A DNA stretch of 58,128 nucleotides from positions 1 to 58,128 of the forward strand of contig JAAYXB010000005.1 in assembly GCA_012516125.1 (NCBI GenBank), given 5' to 3'. The stretch is from Bacillota bacterium. GTDB lineage: Bacteria > Bacillota > SHA-98 > UBA4971. The notes below the pieces were generated by a model that was given only the letters and a program-made list of their open reading frames with translations, did no database searches and was not told the origin of the DNA. Position numbers and translations under genes: made by a program. This document shows positions 51,279 through 58,128 of this stretch, piece after piece (within the stretch, counting starts at the first letter, position 1; each line of letters begins with the position of its first letter).

Positions 51279-52439
51279 TTACAGGAGAGACAGCCAGAAA
51301 TCAAAGAACTCGGCGGTATGGTAGTATATGTAGTCGAAGTCCGGCATCCAGCAGTTCAACTCCGAAAGGGGTTTCGCCCCCGCCGGGGTCACCACGTCGG
51401 TCCGCACGGAATAGTTGCCGGGCACGTGCCATGGCTGGAGTCCGAGACCGCCCTCCTTGTCGCCCATCATGAACTTTATCAGCAGCTTCGCAGCATTCGG
51501 GTGTGGTGCCTGGTTCACGATTCCAACGAAAGCTGGTTGTAAGACACCGACAACCGGCTTTACGTCAAAGGCGACATTGAAGACAAGCTTGCCGTCGATA
51601 ACATCCCTCATCTTGCCGTAGTCGCAGATTCCAATCGGAGGATCCTTCTGCCCTCTGGTACCCACTGCCTTTGCGATGTCTCCGTCGGACGACATGAGAA
51701 CCAACCCGTTCTTAACGAGCATCTTGATGAACTCCCGGCCTGCGTTTTCTGTGGTAAGCGTGATGTCTTTCCCGAACACACGCTTGTACTCGGCAGCCAT
51801 CTCCTCGGAATGCTGGATGACTGTCATGAGCCATTCCATGTTTCCGGTATCCCGGAACGGGTCCTTGAAGATGACTTTGCCCTTCCACTCAGGCTTTGTG
51901 AGGTCCCAGAGACTGTTTACTGGAGCTTTGGAATACCTTTCGGAGTTGTAGATCACCACTTTCGTGGAGATGTGATGCCCCATGATCGGTTCTCTGTACT
52001 GCGGCGGCAAGACATCCCGCACCTCCGGGGGGATGTAGTTCCACAGAAGACGCGGCTTCACCAGCTCGTGTACTATGAGGGAACCACCCGTCAGTAGACA
52101 AACGTCGGCGTTGTATACCTTCGCGGCCTGCTCCCGCTTGACTTTTTCTATTTGCGTATTCGTAGGTATGTCGTACGGGACCAACTCGATACCGGGGTAC
52201 GCTTTCTCAAAAAGCGTTTTCAGCTGGAATACCCTTGATGACATCGAGTATACTACGACTTTGCCTTCCTTCTTGGCAGCCTCTTCGATCGCCTTCCAGT
52301 CCTCGGCAGCCGGGGCGTAAGGACCTAGTTTCGCATCTTTCAACCATTTCTCTTGTGGCGTCTCTCCCCACGCGAGCCCCGTCTGCAGCGCCACCAGTGC
52401 GAGAACGACCAGGATGGAAAGCCCGACCCTCCTTGACAC
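51279..52439 (-). CDS. Extracellular solute-binding protein of FbpA/AfuA type
   Basis: An exported family 1 binding protein of about 386 residues. GTG 52439 follows AAAGGAG by nine bases; the signal peptide is LSILVVLALVALQTGLAWG. The mature part has EGKVVVYSMSSRVFQLKTLF, YNADVCLLTGGSLI, SLWDLTKPEWKGKVIFKDP and PHPNAAKLLIKFMMG, patterns of iron(III), thiamine or sugar-phosphate (AfuA) binding proteins. The iron-binding tyrosine pair is not obvious. With an RpiR regulator and a sugar isomerase beside it, an organic phosphate or sugar ligand is more likely than iron. Confidence 0.87.
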   Translation of the reverse strand: MSRRVGLSILVVLALVALQTGLAWGETPQEKWLKDAKLGPYAPAAEDWKAIEEAAKKEGKVVVYSMSSRVFQLKTLFEKAYPGIELVPYDIPTNTQIEKVKREQAAKVYNADVCLLTGGSLIVHELVKPRLLWNYIPPEVRDVLPPQYREPIMGHHISTKVVIYNSERYSKAPVNSLWDLTKPEWKGKVIFKDPFRDTGNMEWLMTVIQHSEEMAAEYKRVFGKDITLTTENAGREFIKMLVKNGLVLMSSDGDIAKAVGTRGQKDPPIGICDYGKMRDVIDGKLVFNVAFDVKPVVGVLQPAFVGIVNQAPHPNAAKLLIKFMMGDKEGGLGLQPWHVPGNYSVRTDVVTPAGAKPLSELNCWMPDFDYIYYHTAEFFDFWLSLL

Positions 52440-52537
52440 GTCTGTTCTCTCCTTTCGTTGAGGTTTTTCCGCACGGAAGACGGCCGGCACAGGGTCCACC
52501 ACGGCTACACGGCGCCATCACCTCCACATGGTTCTCA

Positions 52538-53632
52538 TTACACGCAGGCGCAAACCAGCGCCCTGGAACGCTCGTCGTAGATATTGACCGCTCCCTGCCT
52601 CGGCTTTATATAAACGACCTGATCCGGCGCCACGGCGGATTCGGGAGACTCTCTGATGGTGAGGGTTATCCCGTTGCACAAGGCGCGCACGATTATCTCC
52701 GGGCCGGTAGGTAACACCGAGTGAACCCTGGCCTCCACCGACCCAGGCTCGCGGGTGTGACAGACCACAACGTCCTCGGGCCTCAGGGTGGCTATCACGG
52801 CGCAGCCTGGTTTGGGGAGCTTGTCGAAGGGCACCTCAAGCTCACCGAAGCCTTCGAGGACGAGCCTCCCTTCGCTGAGTGTCCCGTGCAGGACGTTAAC
52901 GGTGGGATTACCCATGAAATCCGCTACGAACAGATTGGCCGGAACCCTATACAGCTCCATGGGCTGTGCGAACTGTTGCACTGTCCCCTTGTCGAGAATC
53001 GCGATCCGTGTCGCAAGGGTCAGCGCCTCGACCTGATCGTGCGTGACGTACACGCACGTCGTGCCGAGGTCGGCGTGAAGGCGCTTTATCTCGGCCCTCA
53101 TGTCCAGGCGCAGCTTCGCGTCGAGGTTGGATAAGGGCTCATCCATGAGGAACACCTGCGGGCGTGTGACCAGCATCCGCGCTATAGCCACTCGTTGCTG
53201 CTGGCCGCCGCTCAACTCGTTGATGTACCGGTCCTCAAACCCCTGGATTCGCATCATGTCAAGTGCTGCTTGGACCCTGCGCCGAACTTCGTCCTTTGGC
53301 ACTTTCGCGATCTCTAACCCGAAGGCGATGTTCTGGAAGACGGTCAGGTGGGGCCACAGGGCGTAGCTTTGAAAGATCATGCCCACATTGCGCCTTCCCG
53401 GCGGCACGAAGATGCCTTTGCGTCGCGAGAAGACCGTCTGGTCTCCTATTGTGATTTCCCCATCGTCTGGCTCCTCAAACCCGGCTATCATTCTCAATAT
53501 GGTGGTCTTGCCACATCCCGAGGGGCCGAGGAGCGCGACGAACTCACCGTCTGCTATCTCAAGGCTGACGTCGTTCACCGCTGTGACTTTCCCGAACTTC
53601 TTGCTCACGTTTCTCAGGGTAATGCCCGGCAT
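52538..53632 (-). CDS. ABC transporter ATPase of FbpC/PotA type
   Basis: A 364-residue ATPase. Walker A GPSGCGKTTILRMIAGF, Q-loop GMIFQSYALWPHLTV, signature ELSGGQQQRVAIARML and Walker B VFLMDEPLSNLDAKLR are followed by a C-terminal TOBE-like regulatory domain from about residue 240 (FMGNPTVNVLHG, ATLRPEDVVV). It serves the fused permease encoded 16 bp upstream and the binding protein encoded downstream. Confidence 0.94.
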   Translation of the reverse strand: MPGITLRNVSKKFGKVTAVNDVSLEIADGEFVALLGPSGCGKTTILRMIAGFEEPDDGEITIGDQTVFSRRKGIFVPPGRRNVGMIFQSYALWPHLTVFQNIAFGLEIAKVPKDEVRRRVQAALDMMRIQGFEDRYINELSGGQQQRVAIARMLVTRPQVFLMDEPLSNLDAKLRLDMRAEIKRLHADLGTTCVYVTHDQVEALTLATRIAILDKGTVQQFAQPMELYRVPANLFVADFMGNPTVNVLHGTLSEGRLVLEGFGELEVPFDKLPKPGCAVIATLRPEDVVVCHTREPGSVEARVHSVLPTGPEIIVRALCNGITLTIRESPESAVAPDQVVYIKPRQGAVNIYDERSRALVCACV

Positions 53633-53648
53633 CTTAAGCTCCTCCCCG

Positions 53649-55484
53649 CTACGAGGTCTCTTCCCTCGACCGCAGCACCCTGTTGATTAGGAAGTTGCCT
53701 ATCAGGATCAGCGTTACGAGCAGTACTATGACGGCGTCCGCCATCTGAGCTACGCCTTGCTCAGTATACCTGTATGTCATCGTGGTAAGCGTGCGTGTCG
53801 AAGGGGACACCAGAAGGACTATCAGGCTCATTTCTCGCATAATCGTGATGAAAGTGAGCAGAAACCCCGCCAGGAAGCCGCGCTTGCTGAGAGGAACGAG
53901 TATCCTTCGGAACCTCATAGACCACGACGCGCCCGCGACCTCTGCGGCTTCCTCCAGCTCACCCCCGATCTGCAGCATTGAGCTGGTGCTCGACCTCGTA
54001 GAGTACGGCAGGCTCTTGATGGCGCAAGTCAACACCAGTATGCTGAACGTTCCGTAAAGACTCGGGATGATCCAGTGGGGCGTCGAGAACATTGTGAGGT
54101 AGATTGCGCCAAAAGCGATGCTCGGCATGAGGAACGGCAGGAAAGTGAGTTGCTCCACAGCCTTTCCGATCAGGGTGTGCCGGCCTTTGGCCACGACGTA
54201 ACCCGTCAGGACCCCTGCGACTCCTGTTATGAGCGCTGTCGTAAGGGCGAGTCTGACGCTGTTCCACGCCCCGCCGAGTATCATTGAGTTCCTGAGGATG
54301 CCGGCTTCCCCCTGCGCATAGCGGGGATTCGGGCGGCCGACCCAATAGTGAAGGGTGAAGTTGGCGGGACTATAGTTGCCTTCAACCAGCATGAAAGTCT
54401 GCCAGACGAGGATCCCAAGTGGGAGCACTACTCCCACCGCCAGGAAACCCGCGACCAGGAACGCCACTATTCCCCTCATCCTCCCAAGCCTGACCAATCT
54501 ACGCCTGAAGCCGCGGCCCCCGAGCGTCACGAAACTCCTTCTGGCCCTGATAATCTTGTTGTTCGCGTACACCGTCGCGGCCGAGATAAGGATCATGAGC
54601 AGGGCCAGGATGTATGCGTTTGATACAAACCTGTTGTCCATATTTGCGTAAAGCATCGTTGAAAGCACGTAGAACCTCACGGGCAGTCCCAGGAACACGG
54701 GGGTCCCGAAGGTGCCCACGGCGCGCGAAAACGTGAGGATTAGCGCGGACAAGATGGCCGGAAGGACTATCGGAAACGTTATCTTCCTCAGGATCTGAGC
54801 TCTTGTGGCCTTCACCATCTCAGCGGCTTCTTCGAGCTCCGCGTCTACTGAACTCAAGGCTCCTGAGATTAGCGTGAACGCAAAGGAGTAGTAATGTAAG
54901 GCCAAACACAGCGTAATAGGGATGATCCCATAGCTTAGCCAGTTCGGCGGGCTTACTCCTGTGATATACTCAAACAGCCCCATAGCGCCCCCGATTTGTC
55001 TGTTCTTGAAAACTACGATCCACGCGAGGGCGATTACCCAGGACGGAAGCGAGTATGGGATCACTGCCAGTGCCGACACCAAGTGTTTGAACGGCAGGTC
55101 GGTCCTCACCACAAGCCAGGCGAGTATCCCACCTATCGCGAGAGAGAGCACCGAGACCCCGATGGCTATCGCCATCGTATTCATCAGAGGTCTCCACAGC
55201 ATGGGCACCGAGGTTCTTCCAAACAGGACCCTTGACCAATGAAAGAGAGTGAAAGCGCCAGGCGATGCCCCAGGGGCGTACCTGAGGTCTTCGCTCTGCC
55301 AGGTGAGGGTAGTCTCCACCATCGCTAGAAGCGGCCCGATTATGAAGTACGCCAGCAGGATTATGAGCACAGCCCCGACCACCTTATACGGTGTGTGCAA
55401 GAAACGCCTGACACGATACAAGGCGTAGGCCCGCGTGGCGCTGCCGATTTGGTACCCTTGGGACACCGTTCTCAAGCTAGTCAC
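53649..55484 (-). CDS. ABC transporter permease with two fused domains (FbpB/AfuB type)
   Basis: A 611-residue permease carrying two copies of the binding-protein-dependent transport domain in one chain, each with about six helices. The two EAA loops appear as AELEEAAEMVKATRAQILRK and ELEEAAEVAGASWSMRFRRI. Fused permeases are typical of ferric, thiamine and sugar-phosphate importers. It starts 33 bp after the RpiR gene stop codon, so all five minus-strand genes from 56423 to 50309 are likely one operon. Confidence 0.93.
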   Translation of the reverse strand: MTSLRTVSQGYQIGSATRAYALYRVRRFLHTPYKVVGAVLIILLAYFIIGPLLAMVETTLTWQSEDLRYAPGASPGAFTLFHWSRVLFGRTSVPMLWRPLMNTMAIAIGVSVLSLAIGGILAWLVVRTDLPFKHLVSALAVIPYSLPSWVIALAWIVVFKNRQIGGAMGLFEYITGVSPPNWLSYGIIPITLCLALHYYSFAFTLISGALSSVDAELEEAAEMVKATRAQILRKITFPIVLPAILSALILTFSRAVGTFGTPVFLGLPVRFYVLSTMLYANMDNRFVSNAYILALLMILISAATVYANNKIIRARRSFVTLGGRGFRRRLVRLGRMRGIVAFLVAGFLAVGVVLPLGILVWQTFMLVEGNYSPANFTLHYWVGRPNPRYAQGEAGILRNSMILGGAWNSVRLALTTALITGVAGVLTGYVVAKGRHTLIGKAVEQLTFLPFLMPSIAFGAIYLTMFSTPHWIIPSLYGTFSILVLTCAIKSLPYSTRSSTSSMLQIGGELEEAAEVAGASWSMRFRRILVPLSKRGFLAGFLLTFITIMREMSLIVLLVSPSTRTLTTMTYRYTEQGVAQMADAVIVLLVTLILIGNFLINRVLRSREETS

Positions 55485-55517
55485 CTCGCCCTGGGACTCA
55501 TGAGCTTGCCTGAATGC

Positions 55518-56423
55518 CTACCGGACCCGTGCGTGGCTGGCCCTGATCTCATGCAGCCTGTCCAGAGCTGCAAGGCAACGCTCTTCGTCTGCCGCGACCA
55601 CGCCGAGCGCCAATGCCTCCACAACAATCATCGGAATCGCATACGAGCGGAAGGTGCCCACATCGCCCCGCTTCACAAAGAGTATCACGTCGACCCCGTT
55701 TGCCAGGTCCGGTTCGACCGACTCCGCCACGAGGATCGTCTTGGCTCCCGCGGACCTGGCTTGGTCAAGGACGATAACGGCGTCTTCATCGGTTTGGAAG
55801 AAAGTAAACGCGACGACCACGTCCTTTTCGGTGATGAGGTGCAGCTTTTCGAAAATGTCGCGACCGCCACTGGTGAGCGTGTACGTATGGAATCCGCACC
55901 TTTGCAGGCGGAAGTTTAGCATTTCGGGGAGGATGACGCCTGCCCCCTGACCGAACAGGAAGACGCACCGGGCCTTGCAGATGGCCTCCACCGCGCACCA
56001 GAACGCCTCGTGCGACAACAAGCTGCGAGTCTCCCGCAGAAGTGTTTCCTGAATGTCAAACACCTTGTCAAGAATCGCCCTGTGGTCCGGCGTGAGCGTC
56101 AGGAATCCGCGTATCTTGTCCCCCGGGCCGAGATAGAATCTGAGGAACCTCTGGGCCTCTCGTCGAAGATCCTGGTAGCCGGCGTACCCCAGGGCCCTCG
56201 CGAACCTGATGACCGTCGGCTCGCTGACGCCAGCCTGCGCGGCGAGGTCGGCAGCTGGCATGAACGCTACCTCCTGCAGGTGGTCGAGGATATACCGGCC
56301 CAGGAACGCCTGGCGACGCGGCATACGCGAGAGGTTCGACTCAATCTTGTCCTTGATGGTGGCCAGCGTCGCATAATCAGCGGTGCGTCGGGCAACCGGG
56401 TCGGCGGCGGTTTCGGTACGCAT
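55518..56423 (-). CDS. RpiR/MurR-family regulator with SIS domain
   Basis: A 301-residue regulator. An N-terminal helix-turn-helix (about 20-95, with PAADLAAQAGVSEPTVIRFA and LGYAGYQDLR) is joined to a SIS sugar-phosphate-binding domain (about 125-280, with VFLFGQGAG, VVVAFTFFQTDEDAVIVLD and AKTILVAES). RpiR proteins sense phosphosugars. ATG 56423 follows AAGGAGG by about nine bases; an upstream in-frame start lies before that site. As first gene of the importer operon it probably controls it, which supports a phosphorylated substrate. Confidence 0.92.
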   Translation of the reverse strand: MRTETAADPVARRTADYATLATIKDKIESNLSRMPRRQAFLGRYILDHLQEVAFMPAADLAAQAGVSEPTVIRFARALGYAGYQDLRREAQRFLRFYLGPGDKIRGFLTLTPDHRAILDKVFDIQETLLRETRSLLSHEAFWCAVEAICKARCVFLFGQGAGVILPEMLNFRLQRCGFHTYTLTSGGRDIFEKLHLITEKDVVVAFTFFQTDEDAVIVLDQARSAGAKTILVAESVEPDLANGVDVILFVKRGDVGTFRSYAIPMIVVEALALGVVAADEERCLAALDRLHEIRASHARVR

Positions 56424-57117
56424 TCGAGTATGCCTCCTTGGAGTCCCGGGACGCAAAATCGCGCCTGATGATGGGGTGTTTTGAAGGACAAAGTATCGTC
56501 CTGGTCATGTTATGATATTCTATACTACTAATTGGACACTCATTCGAGAAATCCTTCATAACTGTCGGTAGTTAGATTCAGAACTTTTCGCGGCCGGCAG
56601 GTGCGCTATGCGGCCACAAAGAGGGAGAGACATCAAGATGCCCTCAAACTCGCGTTTGACAGCGATCTCTGTAAGCCCCTCCCGTGCTGGACCTAGCATG
56701 TGGCACAACTTTACGGGTCAGAAGGACTCAGAGCCTTTCGGCCCTGCGCCTTCACCGCAGAGCATCAGAATGTGTCGTTGGAAGATTAACTTGTGGTGCA
56801 TTCTGACACCATGGAGCGAGGAAGAAATTGCGGGATTGCTTCTTTGGTTCAGGGCTGTTTGTCGTGTTGGGACCATCGCAGTAGAGCGCAATGCTTGGAA
56901 CAACTGGCGATGACGCGGGATGGGCGGTGTAGTAGTAAGGACGGAACGTACCGGCGGTCAGGTTCAAGACATTGCTTCAACATTGCCGCCTGTGATAGGG
57001 GGAGGCAATTGCCCGCCTAAGAGTGATGATCGGTTGATAGAACCCATCTTTTCCACCGTTACCCGCGCGGCTCCTCGGGTTCCAAGGGCCCGAGTTTCCC
57101 TGTGGAGCGCACAGGCA
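56424..57117. other. Upstream region of the RpiR operon and gene-poor DNA
   Basis: No gene is recognised. An AT-rich patch at about 56505-56545 upstream of the RpiR gene is the likely site of its promoter. The remaining 550 bp have short frames on both strands without family resemblance. Confidence 0.4.
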
Positions 57118-57420
57118 TACGGATGGGAATATGGCTAAGGCTTCAAGCGTCTTATGGGAAAACAGCAGGGATTTGGCCAGCGTTTGGGTGTCGTCGGGCG
57201 TTACGACCACAATGATCGGTTCGAGCGAGTCGAGGATTATACGAGCCGTCGGCCGCGTCGACGTCCTCTCGCCCGGGATCGGAAGCTTCTCACCGGTCGC
57301 CTCTGCGTATCGCCTCGCACGTCGTTCAACGATCGCCTGCACCAATGCCGCGAGCAGCACCACGCACGCCAAGGTCTCCAGACACTCAGGGGTCTTTACA
57401 TACATTGCGCCAACGAAGGA
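57118..57420 (-). mobile_element. IS1634-type transposase C-terminal remnant
   Basis: About 100 codons match the end of IS1634-type transposases: MYVKTPECLETLACVVLLAAL, VQAIVERRARRYAEATG and TRPTARIILDSLEPIIVVV. The catalytic part is missing, and its upstream side is joined directly to an IS630 remnant. Confidence 0.65.
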
Positions 57421-57424
57421 ACGA

Positions 57425-57769
57425 CCACGAGGAACGCGATGAAGTTCTTGGCGAGCCTTCTCTTGAATACCGAATGTATCCACTCTCCGGTATTGGGATT
57501 GAGGGCACCATACATACTCACCCGCTCGTTGGTGCCTGGTGTCATGATCTTCTTTTGCTACCCTCGTCTCATCCGGCAGGACCGGACGTTGGGTAGTAGG
57601 TCGCAGTGGCACTCGTCCTGGTAGAACACAGTACAGGCAGAGCCAAATGCCCTGAGGAATACGTCTCGTCTATGAGTGCGACCTCGAAATCACTTATGGG
57701 GTCCGACTTCAGCGCAATGAGTTTCGGCCTTCTCCACCTAAAGCCAAGGCTGCGGAGGAGTCGTCTCAT
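57425..57769 (-). mobile_element. IS630-type transposase remnant
   Basis: The minus strand reads LRRLGFRWRRPKLIALKSDP-like N-terminal sequence, then, after a frame change, FYQDECHCDLLPNVRSCRM and, after a stop, TPGTNERVSMYGALNPNTGE and WIHSVFKRRLAKNFIAFL. These are the DDE-core segments of IS630 transposases. One frameshift, one stop and a truncated C-terminus make it dead. Confidence 0.7.
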
Positions 57770-57838
57770 GGTGAAGATGCTTAGCCGATATTTCGCAGGT
57801 CCGGCATTTCGAATTGGTGCCGAGGTCAGCGGCGTTGT

Positions 57839-58128
57839 TCACGTGGAATCATCTGCCAGTTTGCTGTAACTCCCGCGTGCAAGTCCAAGCCTGCGAATGA
57901 GATTCATGTGCTCGCCAGTGACGTTGACGACTGTGGCGAATCTCTCGCCGTTCAGCGTCTGGCCTGCTGTGTACGTTATGGACACGTACTTCTTGAGCAC
58001 TTGATGTGAAGTGAGCTTGCGGTCGTGTTTCTTCGCCAGGTGCTCCAGCAGGCAATAGGCGATCAGTGCTATGAAGCAAACCAGCGCCAGCCCCCGTACC
58101 CGTTCCTCTTTGTGTAGGAATACCGGCC
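57839..58128 (-). mobile_element. IS1634-type transposase, C-terminal part running off the window
   Basis: An open minus-strand frame from the window edge ends at a stop at 57839-57841. It encodes PVFLHKEERVRGLALVCFIA, then LIAYCLLEHLAKKHDRKLT and a helical tail, the C-terminal pattern of IS1634-type transposases. It differs from the remnant at 57118-57420, so it is a separate element. Whether the rest is intact cannot be seen. Confidence 0.7.

Noticed and set aside
51279-52439. Ferric iron binding protein
   Set aside because: Only the fold class suggests iron; the paired iron-binding tyrosines are not evident and the regulator and isomerase beside it point to a sugar-like ligand.

Overview
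The window comes from a GC-rich bacterium. Strong AGGAGG-type ribosome binding sites, frequent GTG/TTG starts, many substrate-binding-protein transporters and remnants of several insertion-sequence families suggest a heterotrophic, probably anaerobic, deep-branching member of the Bacillota. That placement is an inference: there is no rRNA, tRNA or ribosomal protein gene here to test it. The layout looks like a patchwork of accessory catabolic clusters separated by gene-poor stretches of decayed DNA.

Left part (1-13 kb). An IclR regulator sits between two copies of a structured, cloverleaf-like repeat. It is followed by a plus-strand set: a PanB homologue, an AtoE-type short-chain fatty acid carrier, a metal-dependent cyclase/hydrolase and an isocitrate-lyase/PEP-mutase family lyase. 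No other pantothenate gene is present, so the PanB homologue may have a catabolic job. After a scrap of DegT aminotransferase and an IS1634-type scrap comes a complete minus-strand branched-chain amino acid type ABC transporter, livJ-livH-livM-livG-livF.

Middle (13-26 kb). A promoter with a palindromic operator drives an unusual plus-strand cluster: a PTS EIIC-like membrane protein with an extra soluble N-terminal domain, an unrecognised TIM-barrel-like protein, a GntR/UTRA regulator and a stand-alone homologue of imidazoleglycerol-phosphate dehydratase (HisB). Then come a MATE exporter (minus), a P1/DmpA-type peptidase with low-complexity insertions, and a three-gene polyprenyl-sugar-type set (GT2, LPG-synthase-like membrane protein, ArnT-like GT39).

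Right part (27-56 kb). A tandem nitrilase protein with a probably dead second domain and a glycerate/hydroxypyruvate reductase are followed by a broken IS1182 transposase. Next is a large plus-strand catabolic island. A LacI regulator leads two zinc dehydrogenases, a creatininase-family hydrolase and a sugar epimerase that match the Thermotoga-type inositol pathway (IolM, IolN, IolO). These are followed by a Cgl0159-type class I aldolase, a PPi-type phosphofructokinase homologue, a CUT2-type ABC importer, an iron-dependent dehydrogenase and a LarA-family nickel racemase/epimerase. A simple reading is import of a cyclitol, double oxidation and ring opening to 5-keto-L-gluconate/D-tagaturonate, then phosphorylation and aldol cleavage. 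The last two steps are my hypothesis and would be new. Minus-strand genes follow: a HAD phosphatase, a truncated inositol-dehydrogenase-like gene, a PfkB kinase, an exported kelch protein, a purple-acid-phosphatase-like enzyme, a TIM-barrel isomerase and an FbpABC/AfuABC-type importer with an RpiR regulator. The window ends in stacked remnants of IS630 and IS1634-type transposases.
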